A DNA stretch of 64,000 nucleotides, from NCBI GenBank assembly GCA_003612405.1, contig RAYR01000015.1, positions 1 to 64,000 of the forward strand, written 5' to 3'. This stretch comes from a bacterium 0.1xD8-71. GTDB taxonomy: Bacteria > Bacillota > Clostridia > Lachnospirales > Lachnospiraceae. Positions 8,460 to 18,461 of this stretch are shown here, one piece after another. Each line of letters starts with the position of its first letter. The stretch's first letter is position 1. The position numbers were made by a program, and so were the translations under genes. The notes under the pieces are model-generated. The model saw only the letters and a list, made by a program, of their open reading frames with translations, was not told the origin of the DNA and ran no database searches.

Positions 8460-9989
8460 TTATAATTCAATAATATCCATATCCCCATAACGGTCGATTG
8501 ATACATATCCGCCGGCTTCTCTGGACAGGCGGCTTTCCTTGATTCGATAGATCATGCCAAGGGACTGAATGGTGATCAGGGGTGTCATGGCGACCATGGC
8601 GACCACACCGAAGGCATCGGTAATGATATTGCCGCCAACTGCATTGCAGGCACCCATGGCAAAAGGCAGAAGAAAGGTTGCCGTCATGGGACCGGAAGCC
8701 ACACCGCCGGAGTCAAAGGCAATGGCGGTAAATATTTTCGGCACGAAAAAGGTTAAGAGCAGGGCAATGGCATAACCGGGTACGATAAACCAGGTGATGG
8801 AAATGCCTGTAAGTACACGGGTCATGGCCAGGCCGATGGAAGTGGCAACACCCACCGAAAGACTGATTTCCATGGCCTTGGCGGAAATGGCGCCGGAGGT
8901 AATCTCCTCCACCTGTTTGGTGAGGACGAACACCGCAGGCTCTGCCTGGACGATAAAGTAGCCGATGACCATACCGATGGGTATGATGATCCAGGCGTAG
9001 GGCAGTCCTGCAATCACCTGGCCCAAGTAGTTACCGGCGGGCATGAAGCCTACGTTCACACCGGTCAGGAACAAAACCAGCCCCACATAGGTATATACAA
9101 GACCAATCAGTATTTTAATCAGGGTCTTTTTCTTGATATCCCGTGAGAGTAACTGAAACACCCCGAAAAACAAAACAATGGGAAGCAGTGAGACCGCCAT
9201 TTCACGAAGGTAAACCGGAATCTCTCCGGCAAATAAACGACCCAGGGCAACGGAATCGGAGACTTCAGGGATTGCTTCGGAGAGATATTCCGTGGAGTCC
9301 GGATGATAGATCATGGCCAGGATCAGTACGGCGACAATGGGGCCCACAGAGCAAAGGGATACCAGACCGAAACTGTCTTCCGCGGCATGTCTGTCGTTTC
9401 GGATGGCGGAAATACCCACACCAAAGGCCATGATAAAGGGAACCGTCATGGGACCGGTAGTTACGCCGCCGGAATCAAAGGCTACCGCCAGGAAATCCCT
9501 TGGGACATAAAATGCCAGGATAAACGCAATGATGTAAAAGCAGAGCAACAAAGGGGCCAACGGGATGCGCAGCAGCATACGCAGCAGTGCAAACACCAGA
9601 AAAAGCCCCACACCGGCAGCAACAGCCAGGATCAGTACCAGATTGGGTATCGAGGCAACCTGCTGTGCCAGTACCTGCAGATCAGGTTCGGAAATGGTGA
9701 TGACAAATCCCAGCAGGAAACTGATGAGAATGATGGCATAGAGCTTTTTGGTCTTGGTCATAATGGTACCTACCCGTTCACCCATCCGTGTCATTGCCAT
9801 CTCTGCGCCGATGGAGAAGAATAACATGCCCACGATCAGCATGACTGCACCAATCAGAAATTCCATCAGGATCTCCGTGGAAATAGGGGCAATGGTAAAG
9901 CTTAAGAGCAGTACAATCAGAATGATGGGCAATACCGCCTTCAGCGTTTCCCTGGACTTTTCTATGAGTCTGGAACGATTTTTAAACAA
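8460..9989 (-). CDS. DUF1538 membrane protein, internally duplicated
   Basis: Integral membrane protein of 509 residues with roughly a dozen hydrophobic helices. It contains two homologous halves: AFDSGGVTTGPMTVPF in the first is matched by AFDSGGVASGPMTATF in the second, and an acidic helix (EPDLQVLAQQVA / EPAVFVLTKQVE) is also repeated. This inverted-repeat-like layout is typical of transporters. The start is a TTG with AGAAAGG about 14 bases upstream; no closer in-frame start exists before residue 35. It is the first gene of a two-gene operon with the PII-like protein. Substrate unknown. Confidence 0.9.
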   Translation of the reverse strand: MFKNRSRLIEKSRETLKAVLPIILIVLLLSFTIAPISTEILMEFLIGAVMLIVGMLFFSIGAEMAMTRMGERVGTIMTKTKKLYAIILISFLLGFVITISEPDLQVLAQQVASIPNLVLILAVAAGVGLFLVFALLRMLLRIPLAPLLLCFYIIAFILAFYVPRDFLAVAFDSGGVTTGPMTVPFIMAFGVGISAIRNDRHAAEDSFGLVSLCSVGPIVAVLILAMIYHPDSTEYLSEAIPEVSDSVALGRLFAGEIPVYLREMAVSLLPIVLFFGVFQLLSRDIKKKTLIKILIGLVYTYVGLVLFLTGVNVGFMPAGNYLGQVIAGLPYAWIIIPIGMVIGYFIVQAEPAVFVLTKQVEEITSGAISAKAMEISLSVGVATSIGLAMTRVLTGISITWFIVPGYAIALLLTFFVPKIFTAIAFDSGGVASGPMTATFLLPFAMGACNAVGGNIITDAFGVVAMVAMTPLITIQSLGMIYRIKESRLSREAGGYVSIDRYGDMDIIEL

Positions 9990-10018
9990 GGGTACTCAAC
10001 AACCTTTCTATGTAAATT

Positions 10019-10429
10019 TTAGGAATTGTTCTGAATGGTTCTGTTTTGCTTTCGGGCGGCGTCCTTTATGGAAAAGTATTTTAATATGGTAGTCAGGACA
10101 CCCAGGCCGCAGACCAGAACAGATCCGATTTTCAATAGCTCCTGAAATACCAGGACACTTTCGGTATCCCCTGAAATATATCTAAGATACAGATAGCCTT
10201 CCAAATAAAGTCCAACAACGGTAGAAAGCAGTAAATGAACCTGTAGCATAAGAACCGTCTGCCATTTTATACTGTAGTGATAATTGGAGCAGGATAACCC
10301 CAGCTGAAACAAAGGCAGGGCAAGAGCTGTGACAGCGCCGCCGCCAAACCCGACAATACAAAGAAATAAAATCAAATAATTTGATAGAACAGGTAAATAT
10401 AATTTTCTGTTTCCAGGTAATATTTTCAA
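10019..10429 (-). CDS. Small membrane protein of unknown function
   Basis: 136-residue protein with about three to four hydrophobic helices and a basic, polar C-terminus. I do not recognise a family. The frame opens with TTG at 10429; AGGAG lies 9 bases upstream, which supports this start although no ATG exists near it. It ends 29 bp before the DUF1538 gene on the same strand and could be the first gene of that operon. Confidence 0.6.
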   Translation of the reverse strand: MKILPGNRKLYLPVLSNYLILFLCIVGFGGGAVTALALPLFQLGLSCSNYHYSIKWQTVLMLQVHLLLSTVVGLYLEGYLYLRYISGDTESVLVFQELLKIGSVLVCGLGVLTTILKYFSIKDAARKQNRTIQNNS

Positions 10430-10602
10430 CAGTTATATCTCCTATAGATACGATTCCATGGTTACACAATGCAAAAAAAGAGTATATTTATTATAATTAT
10501 AGCATAAAAAATCAAGGACTTGCCATTTTACTGCATTTTTAATCTTTTTTTTAGAATCAGGATAGTGGTAGTTGAGGTGTCCTGTATGGTGGAGGAGAAA
10601 AT

Positions 10603-10956
10603 ATGACCAGAAGAGAAGAGGCACTGACTTATGGAATGAGCTTTCCGGATGTTTATACGGATACTCCCTTTCATGACCCGAACTGGGTACTGGTGCGGTA
10701 TCGGAAGAATAGGAAAGCTTTCTTGTGGACCTATGAATATGAAGGAACCATGCGTATCAATATTAAAGTGGATCCTCAATGGCGCGATTTCTGGAGGCAG
10801 ACTTATGAAGCTGTGATTCCCGGTTATCATCAGAACAAGGAACACTGGAATACGGTGATTCTGGACGGAACCATTCCGGATGAAGATGTCAGGCGTATGA
10901 TCGCGGAGAGTTATGACCTGATTGCCAGCGGAAAAAAGAAGAGGCCCAAGAAGTAA
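10603..10956 (+). CDS. MmcQ/YjbR-family protein
   Basis: 117-residue cytoplasmic protein of the YjbR-like fold, a small family related in shape to some DNA-binding proteins but without an established biochemical role. Recognisable features are the N-terminal helix (REEALTYGMSFPDV), the WTYEYEG strand, KVDPQWRDFWRQTY and the HWNTVILDG segment before the C-terminal helix. The ATG follows GGAGGAG. It stands alone, with divergent genes upstream and an AT-rich gap downstream. Confidence 0.85.
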   Translation: MTRREEALTYGMSFPDVYTDTPFHDPNWVLVRYRKNRKAFLWTYEYEGTMRINIKVDPQWRDFWRQTYEAVIPGYHQNKEHWNTVILDGTIPDEDVRRMIAESYDLIASGKKKRPKK

Positions 10957-11112
10957 TGTTATGTAAACTATAAAACAAAGTATGCCATAAAATATACGAT
11001 GTATACCGGACGCCTTAATTTACTTGTTGCAAATTGATAAAATTATAGATAAATTGAGAAGGTATTTCCTATTTGTTTGAAACCAGCGGTCGGACGCAGG
11101 AGGGGTAAACGG

Positions 11113-12897
11113 GTGAGAGAGACAAAAGCGGGGCAGGACATGCATTTACAGGACAAAGAGCTACAAGGGACGGACAGGGCAAGGATACGTCTGCATAAGA
11201 GTATTCTGACCAGGCTTTGGCTGGGGGCAGCCACGATCGGCGTGGTGATTTCCATTGCGGTAGGTGTAGTGGCCTATATCACTGTAAGAGATAATCTTAT
11301 GAGCCAGATTCAGGAAAATACAGTTATCAATGCGCAGATTGCGGCTGCTAAGATTGACAGTGAAATGTTTCAGAAGATAGGCGCAGAAAGCGGTAAGGAT
11401 GAGGCGTTCTATGCGGTACATGGGAATCTGTCGGATTTCCTGACAGATGAGACAGTTTCCTATATTTATACCCTGCGTCTGGTGGACGATCATATGGAAT
11501 TTGTGGTGGATGCGGATCCGGAAGAGCCGGGAGAGATCGGGGAGGAGTACGATGTGGAGCCGGAGGTTATGGAAGCCTACCGCAGCGGCACAGCTATGGC
11601 GCTTGATGAGCCCTATACAGATGCCTGGGGCATGCTCTACAGTGGTTATGCGCCAATCCGGGATGATGCGGGAAAGACCGTGGGCATTGTGGCGGTGGAC
11701 TGTTCCGTGGATACGGTGGAGGCGAAACTGGCTCAGTTAGTCACAAAGATACTGATTACATCGGTTTTCTGTCTGGTGGTGGCCATGGCAGGCGGATTTG
11801 CGCTGGCGTACTATATTACCAGAAATCTCAACCATATTAATACAAAGGTAGTGGAACTGGTAGAGAATGGAGGCGATCTCAGACAGAAGCTTCAGATTCA
11901 TTCCGGAGATGAAATCCAGGCAATTGCGGATAATATCAACGGTCTGTTGGAAAAAATGCGTTCTACGATTGCAGATACGGCGGGTGTCATCCTGCGTGTC
12001 AGCGATGATTCCGGGGAAATCAGCCGGCAGGTGACGCAGATAAACGGCAAAACCAACACCCTGTCGGAAAATATTGTGGATATGAGCGCGGCCATGGAAC
12101 AGACCAACGCTTCCGTAACGCAGACGGTGGAAGAGATTGCACATATCCGGCAGGAAATCAGGGATATGTATGAGAGAACCAGTGCCGGCAGAAGCTTTGC
12201 ACAGGAAATAAGCGATCGGGCCAGAGCATTGCAGGATAAAGCTGTTATGACCAGAGAGGATACCCGGAAGAAAGCCGGGGAGATCAGCCGGCAGGTGACG
12301 CAGAAGGCGGAGAGTGCCCTTCAGATAGAGAAGATTCAGGAATCGGCACAGGGGATTATTGAGATCGCGGAACAGACGAACCTGTTGTCCTTAAATGCCA
12401 GCATAGAGGCCGCCAGGGCAGGAGAAAACGGGAAAGGGTTTGCAGTGGTGGCGGACGAGATCGGCAAGCTGGCGGCAACCAGTAAGAATACGGCGGAGCA
12501 GATTAACCTGGTGCTTGGCGATGTGACCAAAGCGGTGCAGGAACTGACCCAGTCCGCCAAGGATCTGGTGGATTATCTGGAACATGATATCATGGAGGAG
12601 TATGATGAGTTCGTCAATACCGGGGAACATTACAGCGAGGATGCCCGGAAAGTACAGGAACTGGTAAGCGGTTTTCAGAATAATGCCAGCACGTTACAGG
12701 GAGTTATCGATGATTTCAAGGAAATCACCGGACAGATTCATCAGGCGATTGAACAGACAACCGGCAATATAGGGGATATTACGCTGATCATGCAGGACTT
12801 TCAGAGCCAGATGGAGCAGATTGATGTCATGTCGTCGGAGAATACCAGAAAGATAGCAGTGTTGAATCAGAATCTGGAAGAAAATTACGTCTTTTAG
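11113..12897 (+). CDS. Methyl-accepting chemotaxis protein with extracellular sensor
   Basis: Transmembrane chemoreceptor of 594 residues. A first membrane helix (about 35-56) is followed by an outer domain of about 155 residues resembling a single Cache domain ([18 protein letters not shown] near its end), a second helix (about 213-235), HAMP and a long coiled-coil signalling domain with the tip [19 protein letters not shown]. The GTG at 11113 is chosen because GGAGGGG precedes it by 8 bases; an ATG at 11140 lacks such a site. No che genes are in the window. Ligand unknown. Confidence 0.92.
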   Translation: MRETKAGQDMHLQDKELQGTDRARIRLHKSILTRLWLGAATIGVVISIAVGVVAYITVRDNLMSQIQENTVINAQIAAAKIDSEMFQKIGAESGKDEAFYAVHGNLSDFLTDETVSYIYTLRLVDDHMEFVVDADPEEPGEIGEEYDVEPEVMEAYRSGTAMALDEPYTDAWGMLYSGYAPIRDDAGKTVGIVAVDCSVDTVEAKLAQLVTKILITSVFCLVVAMAGGFALAYYITRNLNHINTKVVELVENGGDLRQKLQIHSGDEIQAIADNINGLLEKMRSTIADTAGVILRVSDDSGEISRQVTQINGKTNTLSENIVDMSAAMEQTNASVTQTVEEIAHIRQEIRDMYERTSAGRSFAQEISDRARALQDKAVMTREDTRKKAGEISRQVTQKAESALQIEKIQESAQGIIEIAEQTNLLSLNASIEAARAGENGKGFAVVADEIGKLAATSKNTAEQINLVLGDVTKAVQELTQSAKDLVDYLEHDIMEEYDEFVNTGEHYSEDARKVQELVSGFQNNASTLQGVIDDFKEITGQIHQAIEQTTGNIGDITLIMQDFQSQMEQIDVMSSENTRKIAVLNQNLEENYVF

Positions 12898-12962
12898 TCT
12901 GACAGATGAAAAGAACTGGCATACTATAATATAAGTTGCTGTTGGAGATGGAGGGAAACGGT

Positions 12963-13739
12963 ATGCAGTTACTGTCAGGATTGATGATTCCTTTTGCGGG
13001 AACAACGCTTGGAGCAGCGATGGTTTTCTTTATGAGACAGGAGATGAACAGGAAGGTGGAAAAGCTCCTGATGGGATTTGCCGCAGGGGTTATGATTGCC
13101 GCATCGGTCTGGTCTCTTCTGATTCCGGCTATTGATATGGCACAGGAACAGAATCAGATTGCCTGGCTGCCTGCCGCATTGGGGTTTATGGGCGGTGTTG
13201 CCTTCCTGTTGGTGCTGGATACACTGATTCCTCACTGGCATCTGGAGAGTGAAGAGCCGGAAGGCATGGAAAGCGAGTTAAAAAAAACAACTATGCTTGT
13301 CCTGGCGGTAACACTTCATAATATTCCGGAGGGGATGTCGGTAGGGGTAACCTTTGCGGGCGCGTTGATTGGGGATACGGGAATAACCATGGCAGGCGCC
13401 TTTGCCCTGGCGGTGGGGATTGCCATTCAGAATTTTCCGGAAGGAGCCATTATATCCATGCCCCTGCGCAGCGAGGGCATGTCAAAAGGAAAATCCTTTC
13501 TCTATGGAGCGTTGTCGGGTATCGTGGAACCCATAGGTGCTTTCATAACGATATTGCTGGCAGAGCAGGTAGTGTCAGCGCTTCCCTATCTGTTGGCTTT
13601 TGCGGCAGGCGCCATGATCTATGTGGTGGTGGAGGAACTGATTCCGGAGTCTCAGGCAGGAGAACACAGTAATATCGGGACAATTGGTGTGGCAGTTGGC
13701 TTTGTAATCATGATGCTTCTGGATGTGGCGCTGGGATAA
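12963..13739 (+). CDS. ZIP-family metal transporter
   Basis: Membrane protein of 258 residues with about eight helices that would move divalent metal ions such as zinc into the cytoplasm. The metal-binding motifs of helices IV and V are clear (HNIPEG and QNFPEG), as is VVEELIPE further on. A short acidic and histidine-containing loop (HWHLESEEPEG) precedes helix IV. The ATG at 12963 follows GGAGGG; the frame opens earlier but has no good start. It lies 65 bp after the chemoreceptor and may be cotranscribed. Confidence 0.92.
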   Translation: MQLLSGLMIPFAGTTLGAAMVFFMRQEMNRKVEKLLMGFAAGVMIAASVWSLLIPAIDMAQEQNQIAWLPAALGFMGGVAFLLVLDTLIPHWHLESEEPEGMESELKKTTMLVLAVTLHNIPEGMSVGVTFAGALIGDTGITMAGAFALAVGIAIQNFPEGAIISMPLRSEGMSKGKSFLYGALSGIVEPIGAFITILLAEQVVSALPYLLAFAAGAMIYVVVEELIPESQAGEHSNIGTIGVAVGFVIMMLLDVALG

Positions 13740-13778
13740 TTCAGCGGTTGAGAAAAAATATATGATATGATACGATAG

Positions 13779-13808
13779 ACGCAGGTTCAGTATGATGATA
13801 CCTGCGCC
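13779..13808. terminator. Inverted repeat after the ZIP gene
   Basis: GACGCAGGT and ACCTGCGCC form an 8-bp stem with a 12-base loop. Only a weak T-rich tail follows, so it is a possible but not certain terminator. Confidence 0.4.
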
Positions 13809-13854
13809 TGTTATTTGACAGAGTTTAAACTTTGACAGTGAGGAAGGAGCACAT

Positions 13855-14979
13855 ATGGAGGCAAAAAAATTAGGGTTTGGGCTGATGCGCCTGCCGCTTA
13901 CGGATGCCAATGACGCGGCAAGCATCGATATGGAAAAGACCAAGGAGATGGTAGACGCCTTTCTTGAGAGAGGATTCACCTATTTTGATACTGCCTGGAT
14001 GTATTGTGGCTTTAGGAGCGAAGAAGCGGCGAAGGAGTGTCTGGTGGACAGACATCCCAGGGACAGCTATACCCTTGCCACCAAGCTGCACGCCAGCTTT
14101 ATCAGAAACAGGGAAGATAGAGATAAGATTTTTGAGGAACAACTTAGGAAAACGGGTGTTACCTATTTTGATTACTATCTGATACATGATGTGGGATTTG
14201 GCCATTATAAGATTTATTCTGATCTGGACTGCTTCAACTGGCTGGCGGAGAAGAAACGGCAGGGGCTTGTGAAGCATATCGGCTTTTCTTATCATGATAA
14301 TGCGGAATTTCTGGATAAGGTACTGACAGAGCATCCGGAGATGGAGTTTGTACAGTTGCAGCTTAATTATCTGGACTGGGAGAGCAGCGCGATTCAGTCC
14401 CGTCTGTGTTATGAGGTGGCAACGAAACACGGTGTGCCCGTGTGGGTCATGGAGCCGGTAAAGGGAGGTACGCTGGCGCAGGTGCCAAAGGCTGTGGAAG
14501 ATTTGTTTAAGGCATATGATCCGAATATGTCAGTCCCCTCCTGGGCAATTCGTTTTGCAGCCAGTCTGGATAATGTGAAGATGGTTTTAAGCGGTATGAG
14601 CAATATGGAACAATTATTAGATAACATGAGTTATATGTCTGATTTTAAACCGCTGACGGAGGATGAGCGGCGTATGGTATACAGAGCGGCGGCTATGATT
14701 AACGGTAACATTGCCATTCCCTGTACGGGCTGTTCTTACTGTACCGATGGCTGTCCGATGAAGATTGCCATTCCGAAATACTTTTCTCTCTATAATGCCG
14801 AGATGCAGGAGGCGGAGGGCAAAGGCTGGACGCCCCAGGGAGGATATTATGAGCGCCTGACGGGAAGCTTTGGCAAGGCCAGTGACTGTGTGGGCTGTGG
14901 TCAGTGTGAAAATGCCTGTCCCCAGCACTTGCCGGTTATGGAACATTTAAAGACGGTAGCAGGATATTTTGGTAAATAG
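13855..14979 (+). CDS. Aldo/keto reductase with C-terminal 4Fe-4S domain
   Basis: 374-residue cytoplasmic oxidoreductase. Residues 1-270 form the AKR barrel (YFDTAWMYCG with the catalytic Tyr, KHIGFSYH, and a C-terminal cofactor-binding part). Residues 280-374 add two cysteine clusters (CTGCSYCTDGCP and CVGCGQCENACP) of ferredoxin type, which suggests transfer of electrons between Fe-S clusters and a carbonyl substrate. This fusion is common in anaerobic Firmicutes; its substrate is usually unknown. The ATG follows AAGGAG by 6 bases. It is transcribed alone and ends at a strong terminator. Confidence 0.92.
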   Translation: MEAKKLGFGLMRLPLTDANDAASIDMEKTKEMVDAFLERGFTYFDTAWMYCGFRSEEAAKECLVDRHPRDSYTLATKLHASFIRNREDRDKIFEEQLRKTGVTYFDYYLIHDVGFGHYKIYSDLDCFNWLAEKKRQGLVKHIGFSYHDNAEFLDKVLTEHPEMEFVQLQLNYLDWESSAIQSRLCYEVATKHGVPVWVMEPVKGGTLAQVPKAVEDLFKAYDPNMSVPSWAIRFAASLDNVKMVLSGMSNMEQLLDNMSYMSDFKPLTEDERRMVYRAAAMINGNIAIPCTGCSYCTDGCPMKIAIPKYFSLYNAEMQEAEGKGWTPQGGYYERLTGSFGKASDCVGCGQCENACPQHLPVMEHLKTVAGYFGK

Positions 14980-14992
14980 AGATTCCTTTGGA

Positions 14993-15023
14993 AGGGCAGA
15001 CTGAAAATGTCTGCTCTTTTTTT
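14993..15023 (+). terminator. Rho-independent terminator
   Basis: AGGGCAGAC / GTCTGCTCT stem with a 7-base loop and a T tract, directly after the aldo/keto reductase gene. Confidence 0.9.
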
Positions 15024-15165
15024 GTCAGATGGTTCAGACAGAAGAAAATGATAAATTCCTGCGACGTTTTGTGCGGTTTTCGCGTCTAATATAGGAAAGC
15101 ATACATAATAAGTCTGTGAAACAAGGATACAGCAGGAGAAAGACGCAGATGCCTTTGCGGTTCTG

Positions 15166-15600
15166 ATGCAGGGACAGATGCAGAGTATGTACAAGACGGC
15201 CTGGGCCGTGCTTGGAAACGATGAAGATGTGGCGGATGTTATTCAGGAGACCATACTGACTTGTTATGAAAAGATGGAACAACTTAAGACAGACAATTAT
15301 TTTCATACATGGTTAATAAGAATCCTGGTCAATAAGTGTAACGATATCCTGCGAAAAAGGAGCCGGATGCATTTATTGGAGGAACCACCGGAGATTCCGG
15401 TGATGGAGGAGGCTTATGAAAATGCGGAATGGAAGGAAGTGCTCAGGGCACTGGATGAAAAATACCGTGTGACCGTGCTCTTATATTATGTAGAGGGCTT
15501 TTCTACGGTGGATATCAGCAAAATCCTTGGCGTGAGCGAGAGTGCTGTACGAAGCAGACTTTCCAGAGCGAGAAAACAGCTTGGACGGGAACTGGAATAG
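15166..15600 (+). CDS. ECF-type RNA polymerase sigma factor
   Basis: Sigma-70 family factor. Region 2 (MYKTAWAVLGNDEDVADVIQETIL) and region 4 (LLYYVEGFSTVDISKILG with a helix-turn-helix) are clear, giving 144 residues from this ATG. That is short: homologous sequence (KDADAFAVL) continues in frame upstream to about 15130 but meets no ATG, GTG or TTG before a stop at 15109. Either a rare start is used or a one-base frameshift separates it from a GTG at 15116. No ribosome binding site precedes the ATG at 15166. It is paired with the following DUF4179 gene. Confidence 0.8.
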   Translation: MQGQMQSMYKTAWAVLGNDEDVADVIQETILTCYEKMEQLKTDNYFHTWLIRILVNKCNDILRKRSRMHLLEEPPEIPVMEEAYENAEWKEVLRALDEKYRVTVLLYYVEGFSTVDISKILGVSESAVRSRLSRARKQLGRELE

Positions 15601-15672
15601 TGTGATTGTGGACAGGAAACAGATGGAAGAGACTGTAAACACGGCATATAAGATTTGGGAAAGGAAACAGGG

Positions 15673-16786
15673 ATGATGAACGACAGGACGAAGATAGAGA
15701 TTCTGCGGGATGAGATTACGATTCCCCGGATAGTACAGCAGAAAGCGGATGCCGCCTATGCGATGCTGAGAGAAGATAATGTTGCAAGAGACACAGTATT
15801 ACCGGAAAATGAGACCGGAAAGGGTTTACATAATATAATACAGAAAAAGAAGGTGCTGATATGGGTGGCTGTGGCTGTCATGTTGACTGCGGGCTTGAGC
15901 GTGGCGGCAGGTGTCAGATGGAATCAGGCACTCAGCGGGAAATGGCAGGTAGAGGAATCAGAGAGAGAGCCTTCAGAAAGAAGGAGCAGTTTCTTTTGTC
16001 ATGCAGAGTCAGACACAAAACGGTGTCACCATAACGGCCCAGCAGAGCGTTACGGACAATTATAGTGTCTATGTGGGTTTTCAAATAGACGGGTATGTTT
16101 CGGAAGAGAATTTATCACCGGAATTTGAAGAAATTGTGGTAACTGTGGACGGCATGGACGGAGCGAACTACTCTGCCGGATTCTATGAAGAAGAGGAGAC
16201 AGAGGAAAACGGCAGTCTGTCATACTGGATATCCATGACAGAAATGCAGCGGGGCTGGGCTCTTGGCAGGGATATTCATGTGGAACTTAAGAATTTGTGC
16301 AGCTATGAAGATGAGACGGGAGAACTCGTGCCGCAGAGTATGACGCAGGGTAACTGGAGTTTTTGCTGGAACTTGCAGGGAACCGGGGAGATAAGGGAAT
16401 GGACTCTGGATGTGCCGGTGGGAGACAGCGGCGCTGTGCTTCACCGGGTGGAACTGTCATCAGCCTCAGGATATATGGAGTGTGACTGGCCCAGACAGCG
16501 GGAGGTCAGACAGGCAGTTGGAGCAGACGGAGAACTGACGGAAATCAGCAGGTGGGCGAGGGCCCCCAGAATGTGCGGTGTGAAACTGGAAGACGGCACG
16601 GTATATCAGGATTTGTTTCAGGGGGACGGTTCGGAGGGCTATCTGTCCTCCGAGCAGGAGTCCACCGGGTATTATGCATGCCGGGGAAATAATAGGATGA
16701 TTGATCCTGGCAAGGTGGTGAGTCTGCTCTTTGAGAATACCACAGATGGGGGCGTTTATGAGGTACCGCTGACAGACGGCCCGTAG
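15673..16786 (+). pseudogene. DUF4179-type anti-sigma-like protein, frameshifted
   Basis: Membrane protein that normally partners an ECF factor. The first part (15673 to about 15960) encodes a cytoplasmic segment and one membrane helix (VLIWVAVAVMLTAGLSVAAG). The outer DUF4179 domain continues in another frame from about 15960 to 16786 (GVTITAQQSVTDNYSVYVGF onward). The shift falls in an AGAGAGAGAG tract at 15960-15969; adding one GA unit restores a single frame reading ESERESLQKEGAVSFV, which fits the family. This looks like loss of one GA unit by slippage, or a sequence error. As written, the first frame ends at 16065 with an unrelated tail. Confidence 0.8.
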
Positions 16787-16823
16787 GACGGCGGCAGGGT
16801 AAAGCAGGTAAAAAGTATAAGTA

Positions 16824-16853
16824 TTGCTCTTTTTGCAAGGAATATGCTAGAAT
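16824..16853 (+). promoter_or_regulatory. Candidate promoter of the MATE exporter
   Basis: TTGCTC (16824-16829) and TAGAAT (16848-16853) are separated by 18 bp, about 80 bases before the MATE gene. Confidence 0.4.
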
Positions 16854-16931
16854 AGCAGATAGAGTTTAGCCGGACGGCGGTATGCCGCTGGTTATCTGAC
16901 TGTATTTGTGAAAAGGAGCTGTACATATACG

Positions 16932-18281
16932 ATGAATGAGAAAAATGATCTGACAAAGGGAAGCGTATGGAACAATCTGGTGATGTTTGCGCTTCCCTAT
17001 CTTTTATCCTGTTTTATGCAGACTTTTTACGGGATGGCAGATCTCTTTGTAGTGGGATTGTATAATGGTTCGGAAACTACCACCGCGGTTTCCATTGGCA
17101 GTCAGGTGATGCATATGCTTACTGTCATCATCGTAGGATTCGCCATGGGGGCCACTGTGAGGATTGCAAGGTGCGTGGGAGCTAAAGACGAGCGCTCCGC
17201 GGCCAGGACGGTGGGGTCTGCCGTTGTTTTTTTTATATTGTTTGCGGGCGTTCTGACGGCAGCACTCCTTTGTATGGTAAATAATATAACGGGTGTTATG
17301 ATGACGCCCGCAGAGGCGGTTGTACAGACCAGGATCTATCTGGCAGTCTGCTTTGCAGGGATTCCTTTTATTGTGGCCTACAATGTCATCAGCAGTATCT
17401 TCCGCGGAGCAGGGGATTCCCGCAGACCCATGTATTTTGTAGCAGTAGCCTGTGTGGTGAATATTGTGCTGGACTTTGTCTTTATCGGGAGCATGGGGCT
17501 GGGGGCGGCAGGTGCCGCTTTAGGAACGGTTTGCGGACAGGCAGTAAGCGTGGCTTTTGCTTTGGGGATGCTCAGAAAGTGTAATCTTGGATTCCGGATT
17601 ACCAGAAAGGATATCCGGGCAGACAGGGAGGTAATAGCCCAGATTCTTAAGGTAGGTGCGCCGATCGCCTGTCAGGATGGACTGATTCAGATTGCTTTTA
17701 TTGTCATTACGGTGATTGCCAACAGCAGGGGGCTGATTGCATCGGCGGCAGTGGGAATTGTGGAGAAGCTGATTGGCTTCATGTTTTTGGTGCCGTCTGC
17801 GTTTTTGTCGGCAATCTCTGCAATCACGGCGCAGAACATGGGGGCGGACAGGGCAGACAGGGCCAGGGAAAGTCTGCGCTATGGTCTTATGATTACGGTC
17901 TGCTGGGGCGTGCTGTGTGCGCTTTATAATCAATTCCTGCCACAGACCCTGGTGGGACTTTTCAGTAAGGATACGGCGGTCATTACGGCAGGCTGTGCCT
18001 ACATGAGATCCTATGCCTTTGATACGGTGTTTGCGGCCGTACATTTTTGTTTCAGCGGATATTTCTGCGGTGACCAGAAGTCAGGAATCTCCTTTATTCA
18101 TAATATTACAGCCATCCTTCTGGTGCGGATTCCGGGGGCCTACCTGGCCAGTGTATATTATCCGCACAGTCTCTATCCGATGGGATGGGCGGCGCCGCTG
18201 GGATCACTTCTTTCGGCACTCATCTGTATTGGTTTTTATATGTATTACAGACAGCGGGAACAGACGGCAAAGCCGGTGTGA
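16932..18281 (+). CDS. MATE-family efflux transporter
   Basis: Multidrug and toxin extrusion protein, 449 residues with twelve predicted helices in two homologous halves; such proteins export cationic compounds using a sodium or proton gradient. Typical features are the N-terminal LPYLLSCFMQTFYGMADLF segment, IFRGAGDSRRPM after helix 4, and the matching AFLSAISAITAQNMGA segment in the second half. The ATG at 16932 is chosen; AGGAG lies 13 bases upstream, and a GTG at 16908 is the alternative. No regulator is linked, and the substrate cannot be told. Confidence 0.92.
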   Translation: MNEKNDLTKGSVWNNLVMFALPYLLSCFMQTFYGMADLFVVGLYNGSETTTAVSIGSQVMHMLTVIIVGFAMGATVRIARCVGAKDERSAARTVGSAVVFFILFAGVLTAALLCMVNNITGVMMTPAEAVVQTRIYLAVCFAGIPFIVAYNVISSIFRGAGDSRRPMYFVAVACVVNIVLDFVFIGSMGLGAAGAALGTVCGQAVSVAFALGMLRKCNLGFRITRKDIRADREVIAQILKVGAPIACQDGLIQIAFIVITVIANSRGLIASAAVGIVEKLIGFMFLVPSAFLSAISAITAQNMGADRADRARESLRYGLMITVCWGVLCALYNQFLPQTLVGLFSKDTAVITAGCAYMRSYAFDTVFAAVHFCFSGYFCGDQKSGISFIHNITAILLVRIPGAYLASVYYPHSLYPMGWAAPLGSLLSALICIGFYMYYRQREQTAKPV

Positions 18282-18348
18282 TGCGCAGATAATACCATGG
18301 ACAGCATATTTGCAGAATAATATAACATATGATATCTACTAAAGATAG

Positions 18349-18377
18349 TGGACTTGGAAAGCGAAAAGTTATATAAT
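18349..18377 (+). promoter_or_regulatory. Promoter of the second chemoreceptor
   Basis: TGGACT (18349-18354), a 17-bp spacer, and a perfect TATAAT (18372-18377), 84 bases before the start codon. Confidence 0.6.
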
Positions 18378-18461
18378 AATAGCGGTTTTTTTATGTCTGC
18401 GCGGTAAATGGATAAAGCTGACACAGAGATTGGATACAAAGGAGTCTTAGGAGGGTGGAAC

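Noticed and set aside
9303-9824. Plus-strand reading frame opposite the DUF1538 gene
   Set aside because: Composition (many His, Gln, Arg) is that of an antisense shadow; the minus strand encodes a clear membrane protein.
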